Under the pieces are notes generated by a model. The model was not told the origin of the DNA. It worked only from the letters and a program-made list of their open reading frames with translations, and did no database searches. From assembly GCF_900176345.1 (NCBI RefSeq), contig NZ_FWXU01000033.1, forward strand, positions 1 to 46,614: a stretch of DNA of 46,614 nt. Direction: 5' to 3'. Every line of letters begins with the position of its first letter. The stretch's first letter is position 1. This DNA comes from Rhizobium sp. RU36D. GTDB taxonomy: Bacteria; Pseudomonadota; Alphaproteobacteria; Rhizobiales; Rhizobiaceae. This document shows positions 1 to 8,199 of this stretch, one piece after another. Both the position numbers and the translations under genes were made by a program.

Positions 1-94
1 CCAAAATGGAAATATGCATGGCTACGCTCCTTCCCTTCAAGAAAAGGACATCATACTCGACGTCCTCGGAAGGGCGGGCCATCCCATAACCAAC
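1..94 (-). mobile_element. 5' end of an IS110-family element, running off the left edge
   Basis: The first 94 bases match 16231-16324 with about six differences. On the minus strand an ATG at 19-17 opens a reading frame (MHISIL...) that leaves the window, the same start found in the IS110-type pseudogene at 16249. The remainder of the repeat is the upstream flank of that transposase. Homology ends at about 94, where an IS91 transposase start follows at once, so this is probably an element boundary or insertion junction. Only six codons are visible, so the state of the transposase beyond the edge is unknown. Confidence 0.65.
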
Positions 95-717
95 ATGCGT
101 GCCTCTATCGAGGTCGCCGACATCTTCCGTGCGGCCGGGGCGGCGTACCGACGCGCGCATGCAGGACATTTGAGCTTGCCGCAACTAAAGGTGATGTCGG
201 CGGTTGAGAACTGCCGCACTGCTGCCCTTGGCGGTCACGTCGAGGCCTGTGAGGATTGTGGCCAGTGGCGGATCGCCTACAACTCCTGCCGCAATCGGCA
301 CTGCCCAAAATGCCAGGGTGCCGCCGCGCGGGCATGGCTTGCCGAACGCGAGGCCGATCTGCTTCCGGTCGGCTACTTCCACGTCGTGTTCACGCTGCCG
401 GCCGAGGTTGCCGAACGCTCGCCGTCGATGAGTTCATCCGCCGCTTCCTGCTCCATGTCTTGCCGCGCGGCTTCCATCGTATCCGGCACTACGGCCTTCT
501 TGCAGGCTCTGCCCGAAAGACCAGCCTTGCGCTTGCGCGCGAACTCCTGCACGTCGCCGTACCGGCAGATGATACCGTTCCTGGCGAACACGATGACTTC
601 CGCCCGCCATGCTCCTGCTGTGGCGGACGCATGATTGTCATCGAGGTCTTTGCACGCTGGAAGCAGCCGCGAGGACCACCAGATGCGACAACGACGACCC
701 AGGAGACAGCTTCATGA
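95..717 (+). pseudogene. IS91-family transposase, internally deleted and frameshifted
   Basis: The first part (95 to about 415) encodes the N-terminal zinc-binding region of an IS91-type Y1 transposase, with Cys pairs in CEDC, CRNRHCPKC and the continuation VGYFHVVFTLPAEV. After that the frame shifts, and from about 419 another frame reads DEFIRRFLLHVLPRGFHRIR followed by a CSCCGGRM motif, which is the typical C-terminal end of the same protein. The whole central catalytic part, roughly two thirds of a normal protein of about 400 residues, is missing. This is therefore a dead remnant. ATG 95 fits the usual IS91 N-terminus (MRASIEVADIFR). Confidence 0.85.
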
Positions 718-1079
718 CCCGGCATGGAATGGCCAAGACTTCAACCGCAGGCATCACGCCTCCGGCGGCAGACCGACATGCGTCCGTGGGGATCAACGCC
801 GTCGACAGGGTTGCGGCGAGCCGGGCGCCGGGCTGTCAAAGCCGCACGGGTGCGAAACAAAGCGGCCTTTCCGTAGCCATCGATCCACTTTCTAGCTGCG
901 GGCTCCCCACCGCACGCATCAGCCGCAAATCGAAATCTCCATAGCATCAGCCTGGGGTCCGCGGGTTCCTTCCTCGGGGACTTTCGTACGCCTGCCGGCG
1001 CCCGAAACTCTTCGCGGGAGCGGACAGTCAACTCCCAGGGCACCGCTTTAAAAAACCGGACATCCGAGAGGATGACCAC
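718..1079. other. Gene-free stretch, probable 3' tail of the IS91 element
   Basis: No credible gene lies here. The open frames on both strands are short, overlap each other and have no recognisable motif or ribosome binding site. The stretch directly follows the IS91 transposase remnant, and I infer that it is the non-coding downstream end of that element up to the small zinc-locus gene at 1080. Confidence 0.45.
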
Positions 1080-1370
1080 TCATTGGCCACCGCCGCCGCT
1101 CGCTTTACTCGATGCAGTAGCTATATCCTCCCTGCTGACATCCAGCATCGGCTTGTGGATCGACACCTGAACCGTTCGATCTGCCAACATCATCAGGACG
1201 ACCGTCTCCTTTGGCGGGCATCCCGGCATATGACAGGCAAGCTCGTTCACGGACACAACTGCGTCATCCGACAGACCAAAAAGCTCACGGGTCCAGGCCT
1301 TGATGTCACGGGCCTTGCCCACGACACCGGCGGAACCGCGCGAGAGTGGATTGACGAAAGGCGCAGCCAT
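1080..1370 (-). CDS. Small conserved protein at the end of the zinc operon
   Basis: This is a 96-residue protein of unknown function. The ATG at 1370 lies just after the stop of the upstream GTPase gene (1373); a TTG two codons earlier would overlap that stop. The central part contains ELACHMPGCPPKETVV, with two Cys and one His close together, which could be a metal or cofactor site. The tail is Gly/Ser-rich. I recognise no named family. Because it is the last gene of the leftward zinc operon, immediately behind a COG0523 GTPase, it may be a client or partner of that GTPase. That is inference from position only. Confidence 0.75.
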   Translation of the reverse strand: MAAPFVNPLSRGSAGVVGKARDIKAWTRELFGLSDDAVVSVNELACHMPGCPPKETVVLMMLADRTVQVSIHKPMLDVSREDIATASSKASGGGGQ

Positions 1371-1372
1371 GA

Positions 1373-2494
1373 TCAAGCTCTTTGTGTTTTCGCCGAACCG
1401 GGCGCCAGCACGTCGAACAGCTCCCGGATAGGTTTGATCGGCATGTCCTGGCCGATCAGCACCACGCGGCTCGTGCGGTCACCGTCTGGCCAGCGCTCCA
1501 GGCGCTGTCGCGGATAGAGCCTGTGCTGGACCGCATGCGCCACCAGGGGGCGGTCCGGATCGTCCGTCAGCGCAAATATGCCCTTCATGCGAAGAAGACC
1601 TGAGGTCGTGTTGGTCGTCACGATGTGGAGAAAGGTCTCCACCGCCTGCGGGGTGAGCGGCACGTCGTGGGACAGGCTTATGGCTTCGATCTCATCACCA
1701 TGACGGTTTGGGTCGTGGGCGTGGTCTGGATGCTTTGCCAGCCGTTCCATCGCCAGCCATCCCGGCACGTCGTCGGCCTTGCCGGAGATTGTGTAGTTGC
1801 CCTCACCGATGAGTGACGGCAGTTGGAAGCCTGTGTCGTGACGGTCATGATAGCGGGCCGACGGATTGAGGATGCTGAGTTCGGCCGCCCAGTCATGGCT
1901 TTCCGTCACCAGATCCGTTTTGGTAAGGACCACGTGGTCGGCAAAGGCAAGTTGCTTCCAGCCCTCGATAAAGCTATCGAGCGTCGCCCGGCCGTTCAGC
2001 ACATCGAAGGCGGTGACGACGCTGGCGAGATGGAAGTGGCGTGCCACCACGTGGTCTCGAAGACCCATGGCGAAGGCACCGCCTGGAATGATGCTGTTGA
2101 TGATGGGGGCGGGATCGGCCAGGCCCGTGGTCTCGATGATGACCCGCGATATGGGCGGCACCTCGCCACGCATCCGCGCCTCATGCAGATCGGATAAAGA
2201 TGCCCGGACATCGCTGGTCGCGGTGCAGCAGATGCAGCCCGTCGTCGTGCGGAAATAGGTCTCCGACCCGGTGCGAACCAGGTCGTGGTCGATCGGCACG
2301 CTGCCGAACTCATTGACGATGACCGCCGTCCCATTCATAGCCGGATCGGCCAGAATGTCGTTCAGAAGGGTTGTCTTGCCAGAGCCCAGAAACCCGGTCA
2401 GCAGCGTGACCGGCACGGAATCGTAGAGCCGTCTCACCTCATCCTCCGTGGCAACGGGTGTCTTGCGCAATCGTCTGAGCAGCCCGCCGATCAT
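1373..2494 (-). CDS. COG0523 (CobW-family) GTPase, putative zinc chaperone
   Basis: A 373-residue G3E-family GTPase. Walker A is GFLGSGKTTLL at about 34-44, the family signature CICC is at 87-90, and ETTGLADPAP supplies the Walker B/switch region. TKTD is the base-recognition motif. A His-rich stretch (HPDHAHDPNRHGDE) separates the GTPase domain from the C-terminal CobW_C domain, as in metal-handling members. Family members insert or store metals, and those in Zur regulons are thought to deliver zinc to client proteins under starvation. It lies 71 bases after aztC in the same direction, so it is probably cotranscribed with the importer. It has about 25 extra residues ahead of the GTPase core. 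Confidence 0.9.
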   Translation of the reverse strand: MIGGLLRRLRKTPVATEDEVRRLYDSVPVTLLTGFLGSGKTTLLNDILADPAMNGTAVIVNEFGSVPIDHDLVRTGSETYFRTTTGCICCTATSDVRASLSDLHEARMRGEVPPISRVIIETTGLADPAPIINSIIPGGAFAMGLRDHVVARHFHLASVVTAFDVLNGRATLDSFIEGWKQLAFADHVVLTKTDLVTESHDWAAELSILNPSARYHDRHDTGFQLPSLIGEGNYTISGKADDVPGWLAMERLAKHPDHAHDPNRHGDEIEAISLSHDVPLTPQAVETFLHIVTTNTTSGLLRMKGIFALTDDPDRPLVAHAVQHRLYPRQRLERWPDGDRTSRVVLIGQDMPIKPIRELFDVLAPGSAKTQRA

Positions 2495-2529
2495 CGTCTC
2501 AACCTGCGCTCCGTCTTCCAGAACATTAG

Positions 2530-2557
2530 GCCCGCCCGGCGGTGGCGCCAGGCAGGC
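2530..2557 (-). terminator. GC-rich stem-loop between aztC and the GTPase gene
   Basis: A 12-bp stem with two mismatches and a 4-base loop (arms 2530-2541 and 2546-2557) lies 9 bases after the aztC stop on the minus strand. No T-run follows, so it may protect the mRNA 3' end or attenuate transcription rather than act as a full terminator. Confidence 0.35.
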
Positions 2558-2565
2558 CCGGTGGA

Positions 2566-3573
2566 TCAGCCGCCAACAATCGCCGACTTGATGGTCTTCA
2601 CGTTGTAACGGAACATGTCGATATAGGTGGATGCCGGGCCGTCTGTTCCCGAAAGCGCGTCGGAATAGAGCGTGCCGCCAACCGTCAGCCCCGTTTCCGC
2701 GGCGATCTGCTCGATCAAACGAGGATTGGTGATGTTTTCGAGGAAGATGGCGGACGCCTTGTCTTCCTTGACCTGGTCGACAAGCTTGGCGACGTCGGCT
2801 GCCGATGCTTCCGCCTCTGTCGAAATGCCTTCCGGCGCAATGAACTTCAGCCCATAGTCGCGCGCGAAATAGCCGAAGGCATCATGAGACGTGATGATGG
2901 TGCGCTTCTCGGCCGGAATGGCATCGACGGCAGCCTTCACCTCGGTCTCCAGCGCGGCAAGCTTTGCCAGATAGGCCTCGGAATTGGCGGTGTAGGTCGC
3001 GCAGCCGGCCTTGTCTGCTGCGCAGAAGGCATCGGCGATGTTCTTCACATAGGCCTCGGCATTGTGAATCGACTGCCAGGCATGGGGGTCGAACTCGCCG
3101 TGGTGATGATGGCCCTCGTGCTCGTGATCGTGATGACCGGCTTCTTCCTTTTCGGCGTGCTTGTGATCGTGGCCCGCCGCGGCGTGCTCCTCGCCCTCAT
3201 GGTGGTGCTCATCCTCGTCTTCAGCGTTTTTGAGGGGTTCGATGCCCTTGCTGACCTCGACAACGGAAGCCTTGGTACCGCTGGTTTCGATCAGGCGGGA
3301 CATGAAGCCTTCGAACTCCAGACCATTAACGAGAACGACGTCGGCACCTTCGAGCGCTGCCGCGTCGGACGGCCTGGGCTGGTAGACATGGGCGTCGCCA
3401 TCGGGGCCGACGAGTGCGGTGATCTCGACCCGATCGGCGCCGACATTCTTGGCGAGGTCGGCGATGATGGAAAAACTCGCGACGACCTTCAGTTCGGCCG
3501 CGGATGCGCCGGATGCAATGCCGCCGACGACAAGCAGGCTGGTATAGGTGGCGAGGGTCAAGGTCCTGAACAT
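2566..3573 (-). CDS. aztC: Zinc ABC transporter periplasmic binding protein (AztC/ZnuA type)
   Basis: A 335-residue cluster 9 (ZnuA-like) binding protein. A signal peptide ends near residue 25 (SGASA). The expected metal ligands are visible as His62, His164, His230 and Asp305. Residues of about 119-158 form a long acidic/His-rich loop with more than a dozen His, typical of zinc rather than manganese binders and thought to capture zinc or sense saturation. It is the third gene of the leftward aztABC operon, 18 bases after aztB. I use the azt name because an AztD-type chaperone is encoded nearby; znuA would be an equally fair family label. It delivers Zn(II) in the periplasm to AztB. Confidence 0.9.
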   Translation of the reverse strand: MFRTLTLATYTSLLVVGGIASGASAAELKVVASFSIIADLAKNVGADRVEITALVGPDGDAHVYQPRPSDAAALEGADVVLVNGLEFEGFMSRLIETSGTKASVVEVSKGIEPLKNAEDEDEHHHEGEEHAAAGHDHKHAEKEEAGHHDHEHEGHHHHGEFDPHAWQSIHNAEAYVKNIADAFCAADKAGCATYTANSEAYLAKLAALETEVKAAVDAIPAEKRTIITSHDAFGYFARDYGLKFIAPEGISTEAEASAADVAKLVDQVKEDKASAIFLENITNPRLIEQIAAETGLTVGGTLYSDALSGTDGPASTYIDMFRYNVKTIKSAIVGG

Positions 3574-3591
3574 GGAAAGCTCCTTTTGGCT

Positions 3592-4458
3592 TCAGGCAGT
3601 CTTATGGCGGCCGGAGACGAAGAGGCTCGCAAGCACTCCCCGGCGGCCCACCAAGGCGGAAAAGAGATAGAAGGCACCGGCGATGAAAATGATCGCGGGG
3701 CCCGATGGCATGGATGCGTGATAGGAGAGGAGAAGGCCGCTGACCGACGACAGCATCGCGATGGCGATGGCGATGATGCACAGGCTGCGCACGTCGTTTG
3801 ACCAGAAGCGCGCGCCGACCGCCGGCAACATCATCAGGCCGACCGACAGAAGCGTGCCAAGGGCCTGGAACCCGCCAACGAGATTGAGCACCACGAGCAC
3901 CAGGAAAAGCAGGTGGACCGGCCCGCCGATCCGGCTGACCGAGCGAAGAAAGAGAGGATCGAGGCATTCGGCAACAAGGCCGCGCCAGAAAACGAGAAGC
4001 ACCGCGTATGTGACAATGGCGACGCCGACGATAAGCCCGAGCGCCTGGTTATTGAGGGCAAGGACCGAGCCAAAGAGCACATGCATGAGGTCGACGCTCG
4101 AGCCACGCCAGGAGACGATCAACACCCCGACCGCCAAGGATATCAGGTAGAAGGCCGCCATCGACGCGTCCTCCTTCTGCACCGTGAAGCGAGAAACAAG
4201 ACCGGAGCCGAACGCGACCAGAAGGCCAATGGCGATGCCGCCAACCGTCATGGGGATGATTTCCAGACCAAAGAACAGGAAACCGATGGCCGCTCCCGGA
4301 AGAATCGCATGAGACATGGCATCCCCCGTCAGGCTCATGCGCCGCAGCATCAGGAAGACGCCGACCGGTGCGCAGGAGATCGACAGGATCAGCGAGCCGA
4401 AAAGCGCGCGCTGCATGAAGCCGTATTGGAGGAACGGTCCGAACAGATAATCAAGCAA
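3592..4458 (-). CDS. aztB: Zinc ABC transporter permease (AztB/ZnuB type)
   Basis: A 288-residue ABC-3 family integral membrane protein with about eight hydrophobic segments spread along its length. The N-terminal region has the family-typical RRMSLTGDAMSHAILPGAA, the loop that contacts the ATPase. It forms the inner-membrane channel for zinc delivered by the binding protein. Its start overlaps the end of aztA by 8 bases, which points to translational coupling. The length is normal for the family. Confidence 0.9.
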   Translation of the reverse strand: MLDYLFGPFLQYGFMQRALFGSLILSISCAPVGVFLMLRRMSLTGDAMSHAILPGAAIGFLFFGLEIIPMTVGGIAIGLLVAFGSGLVSRFTVQKEDASMAAFYLISLAVGVLIVSWRGSSVDLMHVLFGSVLALNNQALGLIVGVAIVTYAVLLVFWRGLVAECLDPLFLRSVSRIGGPVHLLFLVLVVLNLVGGFQALGTLLSVGLMMLPAVGARFWSNDVRSLCIIAIAIAMLSSVSGLLLSYHASMPSGPAIIFIAGAFYLFSALVGRRGVLASLFVSGRHKTA

Positions 4459-5251
4459 GGCGAACGACCTCCTTCAAGGACTCCCGTTCGGGATGTGGGT
4501 GCCCGTGACCCGTCTCGGTAAGCCGCTCCTCGCACCAGCCCGCGTTTTCGTCCCATGCTTCCTGAAAGCCCCTGGCCCGGATTAGATTGTCGGGCGTCAT
4601 GACATCCACAGTTTTCCCCCAGCTCACGAGCTTGCGCGCCAGCAGCATGGTTTGCGGGAAATACTGGTGCACCAGGGCGTGATCGTGCAGCACGCACAGG
4701 ACGGTACGCCCCTCGGCAACCCAGGCCTTTATCAGCGTGATCAGGTCGGAGATGGTCCTGTCGTCCACCGCGTTGAAGGGCTCGTCGAGCAGGATCAGGT
4801 CGGCATCCTGCAGCATGGTGCGGGCAAACAGCGCCCTTTGCATCTGGCCGCCGGAGAGACTGTCAAGCGGCCGAGTCTCGAACCCGGCAAGGCCCACCGC
4901 CTTCAGACAAGCGGAAAGACCCGCCCTGTCCTGCGGCGTTACCCAGCCAAGCAGGCCGCGGCGCTGCCAGAAACCCAGCGACACGAGATCGATAACGCGA
5001 GCAGGGAAACTGCGATCCAACTCAGACTGCTGCGGCAGATAGGCCAGTCTACGAAAATGCGCCGTGCAGTGACCGCTGATCGGCTTCAGGATCCCTGCAA
5101 TACCCTTGAGAAGCGTCGATTTCCCCGAGCCGTTCGCGCCGACGACTGCTGTGAGTGAACCCCGCTCCACCCGACCGCTGAGGTGATGAACAGCAGCATG
5201 GCCTTGGTATCCCAGTGTGAAATTATCGAATTCAAGGCAAATGTCGCTCAT
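4451..5251 (-). CDS. aztA: Zinc ABC transporter ATP-binding protein (AztA/ZnuC type)
   Basis: A 266-residue ABC ATPase. Walker A is GANGSGKST, the signature is LSGGQMQRALFAR, Walker B is LILLDEPFNAVDD, and a switch His follows in CVLHDHAL. I start it at ATG 5251 (MSDICLEF) because GAGGA lies just upstream; an in-frame ATG at 5305 would run through the operator region. It powers zinc import through AztB. It heads the leftward operon and shares a divergent promoter region with the GTPase gene at 5370, where Zur-box-like palindromes lie. It probably responds to zinc starvation. Confidence 0.9.
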   Translation of the reverse strand: MSDICLEFDNFTLGYQGHAAVHHLSGRVERGSLTAVVGANGSGKSTLLKGIAGILKPISGHCTAHFRRLAYLPQQSELDRSFPARVIDLVSLGFWQRRGLLGWVTPQDRAGLSACLKAVGLAGFETRPLDSLSGGQMQRALFARTMLQDADLILLDEPFNAVDDRTISDLITLIKAWVAEGRTVLCVLHDHALVHQYFPQTMLLARKLVSWGKTVDVMTPDNLIRARGFQEAWDENAGWCEERLTETGHGHPHPERESLKEVVRLA

Positions 5252-5283
5252 TGCATCCTCGGGGATTGACAGCGACTGCATAT

Positions 5284-5296
5284 GTAATGTTATTAC
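5284..5296. promoter_or_regulatory. Zur-box-like dyad upstream of aztA
   Basis: GTAATGTTATTAC is an inverted repeat (arms GTAAT/ATTAC) about 33 bases upstream of the aztA start. It resembles the AT-rich palindromes bound by alphaproteobacterial Zur proteins. Zur is encoded nearby at 7714. Binding is inferred. Confidence 0.6.
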
Positions 5297-5309
5297 GTTC
5301 GTCAAATAA

Positions 5310-5328
5310 AATGTTACGTAATAACATT
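5310..5328. promoter_or_regulatory. Zur box in the divergent aztA / GTPase promoter region
   Basis: A 19-base inverted repeat with perfect 7-base arms (AATGTTA, 5-base spacer, TAACATT). It lies 42 bases before the GTPase start at 5370 and 59 bases before the aztA start. The arms match the Fur-family zinc operator pattern. Together with the neighbouring dyad it could let Zur repress both divergent operons. Confidence 0.75.
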
Positions 5329-5369
5329 ATATGAAGCAATCGATGATCGATCAATCCAGGAGAATGATC

Positions 5370-6359
5370 ATGCGGCAACAGAACGAACCGACCCCCGTAA
5401 CGGTGCTGACTGGCTATCTCGGCGCTGGCAAAACCACGCTGCTCAACCGCATCCTGACGGAGCCCCATGGCAAGAAGTTCGCCGTCATCGTCAACGAATT
5501 CGGCGAGGTCGGCATTGATAACGATCTCATCGTCGAGTCGGACGAAGACGTGTTCGAGATGAACAATGGCTGCATCTGCTGCACCGTGCGCGGAGACCTG
5601 ATCCGCATTATCGAAGGCCTGATGCGCCGGCGTGACCGCTTCGACGGTATCCTCATCGAGACGACAGGTCTCGCCGATCCGGCGCCGGTGGCGCAGACAT
5701 TTTTCGTCGATGAGGACGTGCGATCAAAGACGCGTCTCGATTCCATCATTACCGTCGTCGATGCCAAGCATCTGCTCGGCGAAATCGACCGGGCGCACGA
5801 GGCCCAGGAGCAGTTGGCATTCGCTGATACCGTCATCCTCAATAAAACTGATCTGGTTGACGACACTGAACTGACGATGGTGGAGCAGCGCATTCGCCGG
5901 ATCAATCCAACCGCCAGCATCATCAGGTCACAGCGGTGCGACATCGATATATCGAGCCTTCTGGACCGCAAGGCGTTCGACCTGGATCGAATCCTTGAGG
6001 TCGAGCCCGGCTTTCTTGAGGAAGAGCACGATCATGAGCACGACGATCATGTGACCAGCTTCTCGCTCATCGAGCGGGAACCGATCGATCCGGGCCGGTT
6101 CATGAACTGGATGCAATCGACGGTTCAGGCTTTCGGCATGGATATGCTGCGGATGAAGGGGATCATCTCCTTTGTTGGTGACGACGACCGTTTCGTCGTC
6201 CAGGCAGTCCATATGCTGCTGGAAGGCAATTATCAGCGGCCTTGGAAGGAAAGCGAAGAGCGGGTGAGCCGGCTGGTCTTCATCGGCCGCGACCTGCCAA
6301 AGGACATCATTAGCGACGGTTTTTCCAAATGCCGTGCGGTCAGACAGGCCGCTGAGTAA
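5370..6359 (+). CDS. COG0523 (CobW-family) GTPase in the aztD operon
   Basis: A 329-residue G3E GTPase. Walker A is GYLGAGKTTLL at 15-25, the CICC signature at 68-71, ETTGLADPAP the Walker B/switch region and NKTD the base-specificity motif. A short His/Asp-rich linker (EEEHDHEHDDH) could bind zinc. I chose ATG 5370 because AGGAGA sits six bases upstream. It is 42 bases ahead of aztD and probably cotranscribed, under Zur-box control. The family role is metal insertion or allocation, most likely zinc here. It is clearly different in sequence from the other two COG0523 proteins of this locus. Confidence 0.9.
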   Translation: MRQQNEPTPVTVLTGYLGAGKTTLLNRILTEPHGKKFAVIVNEFGEVGIDNDLIVESDEDVFEMNNGCICCTVRGDLIRIIEGLMRRRDRFDGILIETTGLADPAPVAQTFFVDEDVRSKTRLDSIITVVDAKHLLGEIDRAHEAQEQLAFADTVILNKTDLVDDTELTMVEQRIRRINPTASIIRSQRCDIDISSLLDRKAFDLDRILEVEPGFLEEEHDHEHDDHVTSFSLIEREPIDPGRFMNWMQSTVQAFGMDMLRMKGIISFVGDDDRFVVQAVHMLLEGNYQRPWKESEERVSRLVFIGRDLPKDIISDGFSKCRAVRQAAE

Positions 6360-6401
6360 CCCGTCCCATACTTAAAATGACAACGTGAAGGAATAAAGCC
6401 C

Positions 6402-7637
6402 ATGAGACTGTCTCTCATCCGCAATCACCTGCTGGCATCGATTGCCGCCGGCCTGGCGTTTGCCGCATCCGGCGCACTTGCGGAGGATCACGAAACCAAC
6501 GAGGCCTGGCGCTTGTTCGTTGCCGATCACACGCAGCCAGTGGTGCGGGCCATAGACTTCACCGATGGCAAGGAAATCGCTCGTTATGACGTGAAAGGCT
6601 ACGCGGCCTTGACTGCCAGCGCCTCGGGCCAGACTGTGTTTGCGACCCAGTCCGATCATGACATCGTTCATGTCATCAAGACCGGCATCGACTTCTCCGA
6701 CCATGGCGACCATCGGGATCTCGATGTCTCGGATGTCGCTCTTCTGCCGGTGACCTTCGAGGGCAAGCGACCATTCCACGTCGTGCCGCATGACGATCAC
6801 GCCATCCTGTTCTATGACCGCGGCGGCAAGGCCGAAATCATCGATGAAGCCCCCCTTCTCGAAGGCAAGGCCGAGGTGAAAACGGTGGATACGATCAAAC
6901 CGCACCATGGCGTGGCGGTGACCATGGGTAACAAGGTGCTGGTGTCAGTGCCGAACACGGAGGTCGAAACCAAGCCGGATGAACTGCCGCCGCGTGTCGG
7001 TCTGCGCGTGGTCGATGAAGCCGGCAAGCAGGTTGGCGAGGTCACTCCTTGCAAGGACCTGCATGGCGAAGCCACCTCGGCGCGCCTCGTGGCTTTCGGC
7101 TGCAAGGAAGGTGTTCTCGTCGCCCGGCCCGGCGGCGTCGATGGGCCGAAACTTGAGATGCTGACCTACCCTGCCGATTTCCCCAAGGGCTATACCGGGA
7201 CACTGCTCGGTGGCAAGGCCATGCAGTTCTTCCTCGGCAATTACGGTGAAGACAAGGTCGTGCTGATCGATCCTGACGCCGAACAGCCTTTCAAGCTGGT
7301 GGAACTGCCGACACGCCGCGTGGACTTCCTCCTCGATCCCGCCGAACCACGCAACGCCTATATCCTGACGGAAGACGGCGACCTGCATGTGCTCGACGTT
7401 ATCAAGGGTGAGATCGTGAACAAGGCCCGGGTGACCGAACCCTACAGCAAGGATGGTCACTGGCGCGATCCCCGCCCGCGGCTGGCCGTCGCCGATGGCC
7501 AGGTCGCGATCACCGATCCGCGCCACTCCCTGGTTCGCGTCGTCGATGCCGAGACCCTGAAGGAAACGCGCACCATCCCGGTGGAAGGCCAGCCCTTCTC
7601 GATCGTTGCCGTCGGCGGCTCGGGCGCGTCTCACTAA
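6402..7637 (+). CDS. aztD: Periplasmic zinc metallochaperone AztD
   Basis: A 411-residue secreted protein. The signal peptide ends at about residue 27 (SGALA), followed by a His/Glu-rich mature start. The rest has the repetitive beta-propeller pattern of AztD, with many His and Asp residues in loops (HDDHA, SDHGDHRD, PHHG). AztD is known as a periplasmic zinc store that passes zinc directly to the AztC binding protein of AztABC. AAGGAATAAAGCCC precedes the ATG. Its presence is the main reason for naming the transporter azt. A stem-loop follows it. Confidence 0.88.
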   Translation: MRLSLIRNHLLASIAAGLAFAASGALAEDHETNEAWRLFVADHTQPVVRAIDFTDGKEIARYDVKGYAALTASASGQTVFATQSDHDIVHVIKTGIDFSDHGDHRDLDVSDVALLPVTFEGKRPFHVVPHDDHAILFYDRGGKAEIIDEAPLLEGKAEVKTVDTIKPHHGVAVTMGNKVLVSVPNTEVETKPDELPPRVGLRVVDEAGKQVGEVTPCKDLHGEATSARLVAFGCKEGVLVARPGGVDGPKLEMLTYPADFPKGYTGTLLGGKAMQFFLGNYGEDKVVLIDPDAEQPFKLVELPTRRVDFLLDPAEPRNAYILTEDGDLHVLDVIKGEIVNKARVTEPYSKDGHWRDPRPRLAVADGQVAITDPRHSLVRVVDAETLKETRTIPVEGQPFSIVAVGGSGASH

Positions 7638-7650
7638 ACCGATAGACGGG

Positions 7651-7681
7651 AGGCCCGGAGCTTTAAAACAGGACCGGGCCT
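7651..7681 (+). terminator. Stem-loop terminator after aztD
   Basis: AGGCCCGG and CCGGGCCT form an 8-bp stem around a 15-base loop, followed by TTC. It lies 14 bases after the aztD stop and before the zur ribosome binding site. The T-run is short, so termination may be partial. Confidence 0.5.
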
Positions 7682-7713
7682 TCAGCTCACAGCGTCACCT
7701 TCCGGAGATGACC

Positions 7714-8127
7714 ATGTTGCAGGCAGTTCATTGCAATGATCTGAAACTGACGAGGAACCAAAGCCTCGTGTTGTCGGTGCTGCAATCCTCAGATCAGCCG
7801 CTGAGCGCCTATCGGATTCTCGACCGCCTGCGGGATGACGGATTTAAAGCGCCGCTGCAGGTCTACCGTGCGCTGGACAAGCTGATTGAGGCTGGCCGTA
7901 TTCATCGGCTTGAGAGCCTGAATGCCTTCGTCGTCTGCAGTCATTCCAAACATGGGCAGATTCATCCGCGTATCACGGCCTTCCAGATCTGCGAGTCCTG
8001 CGGCAAGGTTGATGAATTCCACAGCGAGATGGTGGAAGACGCTCTTGGCGTCCATGCCCGTAGCAGCGGCTTCAAGATCCGCTCCACCACGATCGAGGTT
8101 CATGGGCTCTGCGCCTGTTGTGACTGA
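7714..8127 (+). CDS. zur: Fur-family zinc uptake regulator Zur
   Basis: A 137-residue Fur-family repressor. The N-terminal winged helix covers about residues 1-80. The C-terminal part has a His-rich stretch (HSKHGQIH), the structural zinc pair CESC and a final CACC, together giving the two CxxC pairs typical of Zur. ATG 7714 is preferred to the ATG six bases earlier because of GGAG spacing. With zinc bound it should repress the azt genes and the GTPases through the dyads at 5284-5328 and 8168. It sits between aztD and the third GTPase, both codirectional. Confidence 0.88.
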   Translation: MLQAVHCNDLKLTRNQSLVLSVLQSSDQPLSAYRILDRLRDDGFKAPLQVYRALDKLIEAGRIHRLESLNAFVVCSHSKHGQIHPRITAFQICESCGKVDEFHSEMVEDALGVHARSSGFKIRSTTIEVHGLCACCD

Positions 8128-8167
8128 TCGTGGCCGCGGCCAATCCCGCTCAAAACTCGGTCAAATG

Positions 8168-8184
8168 ATGTTATGTTATACCAT
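8168..8184. promoter_or_regulatory. Zur box upstream of the ZigA-like GTPase
   Basis: ATGTTAT-GTT-ATACCAT is a 7-3-7 inverted repeat with one mismatch, 15 bases upstream of the start at 8200. It shares the ATGTTA half-site with the box at 5310. Confidence 0.65.
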
Positions 8185-8199
8185 ATCAAGGATGCACCC

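Noticed and set aside
741..1079. Leftward 112-codon open frame beside the IS91 remnant
   Set aside because: Arg/Ala-rich composition, no motif, and position within the probable IS91 tail indicate a non-coding shadow frame.
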